Shown: positions 1-5,480 of the stretch, piece after piece
How positions within the stretch are numbered: position 1 is the stretch's first letter
Layout of the letters: every line of letters starts with the position of its first letter
Translations under genes and position numbers: made by a program
DNA from: Phycisphaerales bacterium
GTDB lineage: Bacteria > Planctomycetota > Phycisphaerae > Sedimentisphaerales > Anaerohalosphaeraceae
Length of the DNA stretch: 6,321 nt
Reading direction: 5' to 3'
Assembly (NCBI GenBank): GCA_003152975.1
Contig: PMBP01000487.1
Location: 158-6,478, forward strand
Notes under the pieces: model-generated
Seen by the model: the letters and a program-made list of their open reading frames with translations, nothing else
Told to the model about the DNA's origin: nothing
Databases searched by the model: none

Positions 1-88
1 GCCCCATGATTGATTCGACGAATTGGCTTGCCATGGTCTCTGTTTCTCCTACTGTCCGATTTTTGAATGTTTCCCTGTTCGATTTCCC

Positions 89-118
89 AAGCCGGCCATA
101 CCAATCCCCCGGCTTTTT
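89..118 (+). terminator. probable intrinsic terminator of a gene upstream of the window
   Basis: Perfect 7-bp inverted repeat AAGCCGG (89-95) and CCGGCTT (109-115) with a 13-nt loop, running into five T residues (114-118). The T-tract lies only on the + side, so it should stop transcripts entering from the left. The reading frames entering at positions 1 and 2 reach TGA at 7-9 and 11-13, so an upstream + strand gene could end there. That gene is not visible. A stem of seven pairs with a long loop is moderate rather than strong. Confidence 0.5.
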
Positions 119-170
119 GATCCTGTTTTCAAAACCTTTTCTCATTAATCCCGTAATGGAAAAGATTTGC

Positions 171-198
171 TTTACAAACAATAAAGCGTTCTTATACT
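171..198 (+). promoter_or_regulatory. sigma70-type promoter for the LysR-HAD-LolA-flavodoxin operon
   Basis: TTTACA (171-176) and TATACT (193-198) are separated by 16 nt and each matches five of six consensus bases. The predicted transcript start near 205 would leave a leader of about 45-50 nt before the LysR start codon. The -10 box is embedded in the inverted repeat CTTAT-N6-ATAAG (191-206), so a protein bound there would compete with RNA polymerase. Confidence 0.55.
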
Positions 199-259
199 AC
201 GATAAGTCAGCAGGCATCACAACATAACTTATGTAATACTTAAAATAAGATATGCTTAT
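191..259. promoter_or_regulatory. cluster of ATAAG/CTTAT half-sites, candidate LysR operator
   Basis: CTTAT or its complement ATAAG occurs five times in 69 nt: 191-195, 202-206, 228-232, 245-249 and 255-259. They form CTTAT-N6-ATAAG (191-206, over the -10 box), a perfect 6-bp-arm palindrome ACATAA-C-TTATGT (222-234), CTTA-AAA-TAAG (239-249) and ATAAG-N5-CTTAT (245-259, spanning the first start codon). The first also reads TTA-N8-TAA, a spacing similar to that described for CbbR-type LysR operators. LysR regulators commonly bind such dyads in their own promoters, so autoregulation is the natural inference. AT-richness raises the chance frequency of these pentamers. Confidence 0.4.
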
Positions 260-1154
260 GAATATTGAGACGATTCGAATCTTTTGCGATCTGGTGGAGA
301 TGCAAAATTTCTCCCGAACCGCCGACAAGCACGGCGTCAGCCAGTCGGCCGTATCCCAGCAGATCGCCCAGCTCGAGTTGACCCACAAATGCCAGCTCAT
401 CAACCGGAAAAAACGCCCACCGTCGCTGACTCCGGCCGGGGAAATCTTCTTTCTGGCCGGAAAGGAGATTCTGGATCGCTATGACCGGCTTGTCAGCGAC
501 CTGACCAACCAGAGTAAATCTCCGGCCCGGATCAACCTGGCGGCTATTTTCAGTATTGGCATGCATACCCTTCAGCCGTTCGTGAAGAAATTCATGGCCA
601 AGTATCCCAATGTCTATCTGCATGTGGAATACTGCAGCGCCGTCCAGATCTACGACCGCCTCCAGAAGGGGGATATCGACTTTGGCTTGGTGGCCGTGCC
701 GCGCAAGATGCGGAATATCGATGTGTTCCCCTTCGAGGATGAGCCGATGGTTCTGGTCTGCGGACCGGCCCATCCCCTGGCGGCCCTGTCCCAAATCGAC
801 ATCCACGAATTGCAGGGCATTGAATTCATCGCCTTTGACAAGGGCGTCCCGACGCGTTCTTTGACCGATTCGATCCTGGCCCAGTACGGCGTGACGGTGC
901 GGATGGCCTTCGAATTCGATAACATCGAGACCATCAAGCGGGCCGTTGAGATCAGTTCCACCGCCGTCAGCATCCTGCCGGAACCGACCATCCAGACCGA
1001 ACGGGCCGCCAACACTCTCCGGGCCCTGACCTTTGTGAACGATCGGTTTATCCGCCCGACGGCGGTTCTGGTTCGCAAAGACAAACGCCAGTCGCAGGCG
1101 AGTCGATATCTTCTCGAACTCCTGCAAAAACAAAAATCACTGGAAGAACGATGA
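252..1154 (+). CDS. LysR-family transcriptional regulator (CbbR/CysL-like)
   Basis: A 300-residue protein of standard LysR length. Residues 3-62 form the winged helix-turn-helix, with the signature run FSRTADKHGVSQSAVSQQI followed by QLEL and later LTPAGE. Residues of about 90-296 form the periplasmic-binding-protein-like effector domain, with FEFDNIETIKRAVEIS and SILPEP near residues 216-240, a stretch I associate with CbbR/CysL-type members. It should act as a cytoplasmic DNA-binding regulator responding to a small molecule that the sequence does not identify. Start choice is uncertain. ATG 252 has no usable ribosome site; ATG 258 gives MNIETIRIF, the usual family N-terminus, with a weak purine tract 8 nt upstream, and may be the real start. 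The TGA overlaps the next gene's ATG (ATGA, 1151-1154), implying translational coupling to the phosphatase. Confidence 0.93.
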   Translation: MLMNIETIRIFCDLVEMQNFSRTADKHGVSQSAVSQQIAQLELTHKCQLINRKKRPPSLTPAGEIFFLAGKEILDRYDRLVSDLTNQSKSPARINLAAIFSIGMHTLQPFVKKFMAKYPNVYLHVEYCSAVQIYDRLQKGDIDFGLVAVPRKMRNIDVFPFEDEPMVLVCGPAHPLAALSQIDIHELQGIEFIAFDKGVPTRSLTDSILAQYGVTVRMAFEFDNIETIKRAVEISSTAVSILPEPTIQTERAANTLRALTFVNDRFIRPTAVLVRKDKRQSQASRYLLELLQKQKSLEER

Positions 1155-1738
1155 TCCGCGCGGTCATTTTCGATCTGGACGGAACCATCACCCGGCCTCT
1201 GCTCGACTTCGACGCCATCCGCGAGGAAATCGGCTTTGCCCGCGATGCCGGGCCGATCCTGGAACTGATGGAGGGTCTGCCGGAGGCCCGTCGGCTGGAA
1301 ATCTTCCACATTCTTGATGATCATGAAAAGCGGGCCGCCGAGCAATCCACCCTCAATCCCGGCGCCCGCGAAATCCTGCAGTGGCTTGCCGAACGCGGCT
1401 TGCCGATCGGCATCCATACGCGGAATACCCGCGAAAACGCCCTGATCGTCGCCCGCCTGCACGGCCTTCGGTTTGACGCGATCCTCGACCGGGATGACGG
1501 CCCCGTCAAGCCCGACGCTTTCGGTGTGCTGGAGTTGTGCCGTCGATTCGAGGTTGGACCCGGCGAGACCCTTGTCGTCGGCGATTTTCTCCACGACCTG
1601 CTCAGCGCACGGTCCGCCGGCGCCATTCCGGTCCTCATGCGAAACCACAAAGATGCCGACGCCTTTGCCCAATACGCCGACTTTGTCATCGACTCCCTTG
1701 ACGAACTGGCTGGGATCATCGAAAATAGCCCCCGTTGA
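1151..1738 (+). CDS. HAD-superfamily phosphatase (phosphoglycolate phosphatase-like)
   Basis: A 195-residue cytosolic hydrolase with all four HAD motifs. Motif I is FDLDGT, with nucleophile D8 and acid/base D10. Motif II is GIHTRN with T90, motif III is K120 in VKPDAF, and motif IV is GDFLHD with D145 and D149 for Mg2+. Residues of about 15-75 are a small helical C1 cap, placing it in the HAD-IA group with phosphoglycolate phosphatase and beta-phosphoglucomutase relatives. The substrate cannot be read from the sequence. The ATG lies inside the LysR stop (ATGA), so translation is coupled to the regulator. In several autotrophs a cbbR-type regulator occurs with a phosphoglycolate phosphatase gene, but no other Calvin-cycle gene is present here, so that analogy is only a hint. 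Confidence 0.92.
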   Translation: MIRAVIFDLDGTITRPLLDFDAIREEIGFARDAGPILELMEGLPEARRLEIFHILDDHEKRAAEQSTLNPGAREILQWLAERGLPIGIHTRNTRENALIVARLHGLRFDAILDRDDGPVKPDAFGVLELCRRFEVGPGETLVVGDFLHDLLSARSAGAIPVLMRNHKDADAFAQYADFVIDSLDELAGIIENSPR

Positions 1739-1778
1739 AATCATTGGGCAAGGTCGATCGTCTAATACAAAGGAAACT

Positions 1779-2651
1779 ATGAAAACGGTATTGGTTATTC
1801 TGTCAATGTGTTGTGCGGGTCTGTGGCTAGCCCAGGCCGAAGGGCAGCAGGCCCCGGCGGCTACGGACCCTCCCGCCGCATGCGCTTCTGCGCCGGTCCC
1901 GGCTGTTTTGCCCATGATCGCCATCCCCCAGCCGCCGACTCTCGATGGCGTTCTCGAAGCCCTGCGTAAACAGACCGAATCGCTCAGCAGCTATCAGGCC
2001 AAGGTCAAATATCTGTTCATTCAGGACCCCGAGCTGTTAGATTCCAGGACCCTGCGGACGGGCTCGCTCTATTACCAAAAGTCACCGAAATCACAGATCC
2101 GGATCCAGTTCGACACCTTCAAGCAGGAAGCCACACAGGAGGAAAAACGCCTCGAACAGTTCTTCTTTGACGGTGTCTGGCTGACCCGCATTGACAACAC
2201 GCTGAAAAAGGCCGACTTTTACCAGAAGGCCAAGCCCGACAAGCCCATGAATGTCTTCGAGTTTCTCAATACCAGCTTTCCCATCGTGGGTTTTGCCAAG
2301 ACCGAAAATCTCTCGAAGGATTTTACGATCTCGCTGGTGGCCGAAAGCCGCACGGATCCTAACCAGCCGGTCCATCTGCTGCTAGTGACCAAGCCGGAAT
2401 CCAGGTTCGCCGAGCAGTACAAGAAGATCGACTTCTGGATCGACGCCAGGCAGGTCCTCCCCAAGCGCATCCTTACGGCCTCCACCGAAGGCGACATCTA
2501 CGACATTTCGTTTGTGGACGCCGTCGTGAATAAGCCGATCGATCCGGCCGTTTTTATCCCCACCATTCCCGAGGGCTTCACGCAGAACAAGCAGCCCCTC
2601 GACGAGAATAATCCGGATACGACAACCCTCGTTCCGCGAGGATCCAAATAA
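1779..2651 (+). CDS. secreted LolA-like outer-membrane lipoprotein carrier-type protein
   Basis: A 290-residue exported protein. The N-terminus (MKTVLVILSMCCAGLWLAQA) is a signal peptide with a single lysine, a hydrophobic core and an AQA cleavage site near residue 20. The two cysteines at 11-12 do not form a good lipobox. A proline/alanine-rich linker follows to about residue 52. Residues of about 55-270 fit the LolA/LolB-like half-barrel: an opening helix (LDGVLEALRKQTESLSSYQA), alternating beta strands such as GSLYYQKSPKSQIRIQF and FFFDGVWLTRID, and the closing phrase FIPTIPEGF. It probably binds a lipid or lipoprotein in the periplasm; lipoprotein sorting is inferred from fold only. ATG 1779 is chosen for the signal peptide and the AAAGGA site (1769-1774). 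The frame stays open upstream to 1473 only as a shadow of the phosphatase gene. Confidence 0.82.
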   Translation: MKTVLVILSMCCAGLWLAQAEGQQAPAATDPPAACASAPVPAVLPMIAIPQPPTLDGVLEALRKQTESLSSYQAKVKYLFIQDPELLDSRTLRTGSLYYQKSPKSQIRIQFDTFKQEATQEEKRLEQFFFDGVWLTRIDNTLKKADFYQKAKPDKPMNVFEFLNTSFPIVGFAKTENLSKDFTISLVAESRTDPNQPVHLLLVTKPESRFAEQYKKIDFWIDARQVLPKRILTASTEGDIYDISFVDAVVNKPIDPAVFIPTIPEGFTQNKQPLDENNPDTTTLVPRGSK

Positions 2652-2660
2652 TCCAACGAA

Positions 2661-2674
2661 GAAGGATTCCCATG
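2661..2674 (+). promoter_or_regulatory. ribosome binding site of the flavodoxin gene
   Basis: GAAGGA (2661-2666) lies 5 nt before ATG 2672 and fixes that start. The 14-nt string GAAGGATTCCCATG recurs identically at 6044-6057 in front of the radical SAM gene. Confidence 0.7.
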
Positions 2675-3148
2675 CCCACAGGACTGGTCATCTATTATTC
2701 CCGCAGCGGGAACACCGAGCAAATGGCCCAGATTTTTTCCAAGTCGATGAGCGAGGCCGGCCTGCCGACCCAGTGCAAATCCGTCGAGCAGGTCAAGATT
2801 GCCGACCTCCTCGATGCCGACGCCATCGTCGTCGGTTCCCCCACCTATTACGGCCGCATGTGCGCCAAGATCGCCGAGCTCTTCGACGAAACGGTCAGCA
2901 AGCACGGCAAGCTCGACGGCAAGATCGGCGCCGCCTTCAGCTCCTCGGCCAACATCGGCGGCGGCAACGAAATCACCATCTTCAACATCCTGACCACCCT
3001 CCTGGTCCACGGCATGATTATCCAGGGCGATCCCCAGGGCGACCACTTTGGTCCGGTCTCCATCGGTAAACCCGACGACCGGGTTCTCAACCAGTGCCGA
3101 AGGCGGGCCCAGCGGATCGCGGAACTGACGCTTAAACTCCGGCCGTAG
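2672..3148 (+). CDS. flavodoxin/WrbA-type FMN-binding protein
   Basis: A 158-residue single-domain flavodoxin-like fold. After the first strand (LVIYYS) comes the FMN phosphate loop SRSGNT (residues 10-15). The second loop, GSPTYYGRM (55-63), stacks on the isoalloxazine ring, and the third, SSSANIGGGNE (90-100), matches the GGxE/GGGQE-type loop of WrbA-like NAD(P)H:quinone oxidoreductases. It probably carries electrons or reduces quinones in the cytosol using FMN. It is shorter than typical WrbA (about 200 residues) and does not show the full WrbA insert, so 'flavodoxin family' is the safer name. It follows the LolA-like gene by 20 nt and is probably last in the operon. A bulged GC hairpin, CCGGCC-gta-GGtCCGG (3139-3154), overlaps its TAG stop but lacks a T-tract. 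Confidence 0.88.
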   Translation: MPTGLVIYYSRSGNTEQMAQIFSKSMSEAGLPTQCKSVEQVKIADLLDADAIVVGSPTYYGRMCAKIAELFDETVSKHGKLDGKIGAAFSSSANIGGGNEITIFNILTTLLVHGMIIQGDPQGDHFGPVSIGKPDDRVLNQCRRRAQRIAELTLKLRP

Positions 3149-3194
3149 GTCCGGCAGAGGGGAAAAATCGTCGGAAAATTGTCTGGCTTTTCGT

Positions 3195-3223
3195 TTGACA
3201 AAACCCCGTTTTCGCAGTAAATT
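3195..3223 (+). promoter_or_regulatory. promoter of the histone-like gene
   Basis: A perfect TTGACA (3195-3200), a 17-nt spacer and TAAATT (3218-3223, four of six consensus bases). It sits in the 125-nt gap after the flavodoxin gene, about 50 nt before the next start codon. Its spacer resembles that of the promoter at 5987-6015. Confidence 0.65.
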
Positions 3224-3273
3224 CGCGTTTTCTCGATAACGACCTTATTGATCTTCATTGGAGGTTCGATACA

Positions 3274-3447
3274 ATGCAGGAATACGAAAATCTCAAGAAG
3301 CTTGTCGCGGAGATTGAAGCGGATATCAGCAAGGCCGAGGGTGGAAACAAGGCCGCGGGCACGCGTGTCCGCAAGCAGATGCAGATGATCAAGCAGGCAA
3401 CGCAGGTGGTCCGCAATCGGATCCTCGAAATCCGCGCCGTAGAATAA
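3274..3447 (+). CDS. small Hc1-type histone H1-like DNA-binding protein
   Basis: A 57-residue lysine- and arginine-rich protein reading MQEYENLKKLVAEIEADISK at its start. Its core, GNKAAGTRVRKQMQMIKQ (residues 24-41), matches the conserved core of the short bacterial histone H1-like (Hc1-type) family, in which GNKAAGTRVRK is the hallmark. Members are small, mostly helical nucleoid-associated proteins, named after chlamydial Hc1 and common in Bacteroidetes, Verrucomicrobia and Planctomycetes. It lacks the long lysine/alanine-rich tail of chlamydial Hc1 and ends in ILEIRAVE. The ATG is fixed by a consensus GGAGG (3260-3264) 9 nt upstream, and a strong promoter lies at 3195. It therefore seems to be an independently transcribed, well-translated gene. 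A role in DNA compaction is inferred from the family. Confidence 0.88.
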   Translation: MQEYENLKKLVAEIEADISKAEGGNKAAGTRVRKQMQMIKQATQVVRNRILEIRAVE

Positions 3448-3475
3448 CTATTACCACCATGCAGTCGGTTTCGAT

Positions 3476-3495
3476 GGGTATCGGGATGGATACCC
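3476..3495 (+). other. hairpin between the histone-like and FabZ genes
   Basis: Perfect 7-bp inverted repeat GGGTATC (3476-3482) and GATACCC (3489-3495) with a 6-nt loop, starting 28 nt after the histone-like stop. No T-tract follows, so it is not a classical intrinsic terminator. It could stabilise the 3' end of the short histone mRNA, act as a factor-dependent stop, or bind a protein. The 106-nt gap holds no recognisable promoter, so the downstream pair may depend on readthrough from the histone promoter. Confidence 0.45.
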
Positions 3496-3553
3496 TGCGC
3501 TGATTCCGTTGCCGCTGCCGAACAAGGACGATGCCCAAAACCCGAGGTTGGCT

Positions 3554-4027
3554 ATGCCCCCCGTACCGTTGATCGACCTGTTCAAGATCGACCTGAACCA
3601 TGTTGCCTTTGATCGCGCCGCGATTGCCGAAGTCAATCCGCAATCGTTTGAGATGTCTCAGTTGGATGGCGTCATCTGGTTCGATCGCGAAAAGATGCTA
3701 TCCCTCGGCTTCAAGGATGTCACCGAAAATGAGTTCTGGGTCCGCGGCCACATTCCGGGCCGGCCCATCATGCCCGGCGTCATCATGGTCGAGGCCGCCG
3801 CACAGATCGCCAGTTTTTTCATGAAACGGGTCTATGGCCTGACGGGCTTCATCGGGTTTTCCGGCATTGCGGATACCCAGTTTCGCGGGACGGTTACGCC
3901 GGGCTGTCGCCTGTATTTGATGTGCCACATCAGCACGGTTCGCAGCCGCCAGTTCAGCGCCGATGTCCAGGGCTATGTCAACGGCCAGATGGTTTTCAAC
4001 ACCATCGTCACCGGCATGCGGGTCTGA
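3554..4027 (+). CDS. FabZ-type 3-hydroxyacyl-[acyl-carrier-protein] dehydratase
   Basis: A 157-residue hot-dog-fold dehydratase. The active-site segment GHIPGRPIMPGVIMVEAAAQ (residues 65-84) carries the catalytic H66 and E80 in FabZ spacing (H-x2-G-x3-x2-PG...E). Later segments FSGIADTQFRGTVTPGCRL and the C-terminal strands fit the family. FabZ removes water from 3-hydroxyacyl-ACP in each round of fatty-acid elongation in the cytosol. Residues 1-60 are longer before the motif than in minimal FabZ. Genomes may hold several FabZ-like paralogues, so this one could serve a specialised lipid or polyketide-like pathway rather than housekeeping synthesis. ATG 3554 is chosen for its GAGG (3544-3547) 6 nt upstream and the MPPVPLID N-terminus; a TTG at 3509 would add 15 residues without a ribosome site. 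The UvrC-like gene follows after 7 nt. Confidence 0.88.
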   Translation: MPPVPLIDLFKIDLNHVAFDRAAIAEVNPQSFEMSQLDGVIWFDREKMLSLGFKDVTENEFWVRGHIPGRPIMPGVIMVEAAAQIASFFMKRVYGLTGFIGFSGIADTQFRGTVTPGCRLYLMCHISTVRSRQFSADVQGYVNGQMVFNTIVTGMRV

Positions 4028-4034
4028 TCGGCCA

Positions 4035-5228
4035 ATGCTCTCGGACTGCTTCGAACGGGCTGTCCGATTTGACGGGTCTGTGCAGGACCTGCAAACACGG
4101 TCCACGGAGATTCCCTCCGGCAGGGGGGTTCTGCTGTTTGCTGATGCCGAGGACCGGCCCATCCAGTTGCTGGTCGCCGCCAACCTTCGCCGAACGGCCC
4201 GGGTTCGCCTGACCGCCCCCGAGACCGATCAACCCTCCCGCCGCGCGCGTCTGGCCGGCTTGGCGCGCTGCGTCTATTTCCGCTTGGCCTGTTGCGAATT
4301 CCAAGCCCACTGGGATTGCCTGCGCATCGCCCGGCATCTCTATCCGGATTCGTACACGGACTGGATCTCGTTGCCCGCCCTGCACCTGGTCCAGATCGAC
4401 CTGTCGGCTCCCTGGCCCCGTTTTGCTCCGACCTCTCGTCCCGGTTTTCAGCCGCTATCCGATCGGCCGGGCCGCCGAGTCTTCGGCCCGTTTCCCAGCC
4501 ATCGGGCCTGTTTGGACCTCATCGACATCCAGACCCGTAGCTTCGATCTTTGTCGCAAGCCCAATCTGATCGATTCGGCCGACCGCGCCGGCAACTGTCC
4601 CTATCTTCAGATGGGCTCGTGTCCGGCCCCGTGCGTCGGCAAGCTGGGCCGAACCGAATACCTCGAGCGACTCGCCATGGCCTGCGGGATTGCCGACGGG
4701 AGCGGGGCCATCGTCCGTAGGTTGCTCGAAGACCAGATGCGCACCTGCGCCCGCGAGCTGCAGTTCGAACACGCCGAACGCCTGAAACAGGCAATTGCAG
4801 ATATACTTAAAATTGAAAATAGCGACGCTCGCTGGTCCGGCGATCTATCCGGCCTGATGCTCCTGCATATCGACCGATCCGCCACGATCCCCGGCCCCGA
4901 CAAAAAAAAGAAAGTCCAGTCCTTCGCGGCCTTCGTCTTCCATGCCGGCCGGATCCTCCGCCGGCCCGATTTCACCGTCGATCAGGTCCCATCGCTTCTG
5001 GAATCGCTTCACCCGCTCCAATCCCGGCAGGGGGGGGCAGGGGATACCCCCGCAGGTGATTCCCTCGCACGCCTCGAAGACCCGCTCTCCCCCGGGCTGC
5101 TCGCCGACCTGTTGGCCCTTTTCAGCTTTTTTCTTTTTCGGCGCAGCGCACCGGGCCTGTGGTGTAACTGCAGCCCGCATCTGCCCGACCGCGACAAGCT
5201 CATCGAGTCGGTGTCCTCGCTCGGATAA
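4035..5228 (+). CDS. UvrC-like protein with degenerate GIY-YIG domain, Fe-S-type cysteines and UVR motif
   Basis: A 397-residue protein related to the N-terminal two thirds of UvrC. Residues 31-59 align with the UvrC GIY-YIG start (GVYxxxDAxGxVIYVGKAxxLRxR). Here they read GVLLFADAEDRPIQLL, then NLRRTAR, so both tyrosines and the catalytic arginine are lost. Residues 149-171 (VFGPFPSHRACLDLIDIQTRSF) match UvrC's YFGPYP region. C173, C188, C196 and C200 follow in a C-x14-C-x7-C-x3-C arrangement like UvrC's Fe-S ligands, with APCVG after them. A UVR motif (LLEDQMRTCARELQFEHAER) spans about 230-249. Residues of about 270-312 resemble the next UvrC segment, after which no RNase H or HhH domain is recognisable. 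The function is unknown; a non-catalytic UvrB or DNA partner is possible. ATG 4035 has no clear ribosome site and lies 7 nt after the dehydratase stop, suggesting coupled reinitiation. Confidence 0.8.
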   Translation: MLSDCFERAVRFDGSVQDLQTRSTEIPSGRGVLLFADAEDRPIQLLVAANLRRTARVRLTAPETDQPSRRARLAGLARCVYFRLACCEFQAHWDCLRIARHLYPDSYTDWISLPALHLVQIDLSAPWPRFAPTSRPGFQPLSDRPGRRVFGPFPSHRACLDLIDIQTRSFDLCRKPNLIDSADRAGNCPYLQMGSCPAPCVGKLGRTEYLERLAMACGIADGSGAIVRRLLEDQMRTCARELQFEHAERLKQAIADILKIENSDARWSGDLSGLMLLHIDRSATIPGPDKKKKVQSFAAFVFHAGRILRRPDFTVDQVPSLLESLHPLQSRQGGAGDTPAGDSLARLEDPLSPGLLADLLALFSFFLFRRSAPGLWCNCSPHLPDRDKLIESVSSLG

Positions 5229-5480
5229 TCCTCGCAGCCGTTGCGTTGCTTGTGTATTCCCCTGATCTGGAATGGGAGTTCAGGCCATCTGTCAGGGGGG
5301 AAATATACCGATCCCCCATATTCCCACGAACTATCGTTCATCGGCTTCGTGAATAGGATGGACTCCAATAGATGTAATGGAATATTTCGGGATAATTGCG
5401 ATACAATATGGATATCCCGCTGTGGCCCAAACGACCTTGAAAGGGAAGTCAAGCTGTGTATTTCAGTTAGGAGACGGACT
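5229..5480. other. 252-nt AT-richer intergenic region with inverted repeats
   Basis: No gene is supported here; the frame open from 5241 into the next gene has no family resemblance and no ribosome site. Near the left end CCCCTGA (5259-5265) pairs with TCAGGGG (5292-5298). The same G-run (5295-5300) can instead pair with CCCCC (5313-5317), and GGGAAATAT (5298-5306) with ATATTCCC (5318-5325) if one A is bulged. No T-tract follows, so termination is uncertain. The right part holds the TACAAT box and inverted repeat described separately. Confidence 0.5.
5388..5419. promoter_or_regulatory. inverted repeat flanking a possible -10 box upstream of the PNPOx-family gene
   Basis: CGGGATA (5388-5394) and TATCCCG (5413-5419) form a perfect 7-bp inverted repeat separated by 18 nt. 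TACAAT (5402-5407, five of six matches to the -10 consensus) lies between the arms. No good -35 hexamer is found 16-18 nt upstream, so the promoter may need an activator or may not be real. The layout suits a dimeric regulator's operator. Confidence 0.35.

Noticed and set aside
6..227. 73-codon open frame at the left edge, and a possible minus-strand start at position 7
   Set aside because: The frame has no ribosome site and crosses the probable terminator and promoter. The minus-strand ATG at 7-5 has no clear ribosome site and only a few bases are visible.
240..1133. 297-codon open frame on the minus strand
   Set aside because: It lies antisense to the LysR gene, shows no family resemblance and no ribosome site, and is explained by GC-rich codon structure on the other strand.
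1473..1778. N-terminal extension of the LolA-like protein
   Set aside because: It would run through the HAD phosphatase in another frame and bury the signal peptide; ATG 1779 has a ribosome site and a proper signal sequence.
650..1924. 424-codon open frame on the minus strand across LysR, HAD and the LolA-like start
   Set aside because: It spans three well-supported + strand genes, its translation is low-complexity and serine/arginine-rich, and it has no recognisable domain.
3139..3154. Bulged hairpin CCGGCC-gta-GGtCCGG as the operon terminator
   Set aside because: It overlaps the stop codon and is followed by a purine-rich, not T-rich, stretch, so intrinsic termination is not supported.
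3963..4034. Earlier in-frame start of the UvrC-like protein inside the dehydratase gene
   Set aside because: It would overlap the conserved dehydratase C-terminus. ATG 4035 places the GIY-YIG-like block about 30 residues in, although its ribosome site is poor.
5241..5480. 80-residue N-terminal extension of the PNPOx-family protein
   Set aside because: It covers the AT-richer gap with its repeats and -10-like box, has no family match, and ATG 5481 has AGGAG at ideal spacing.
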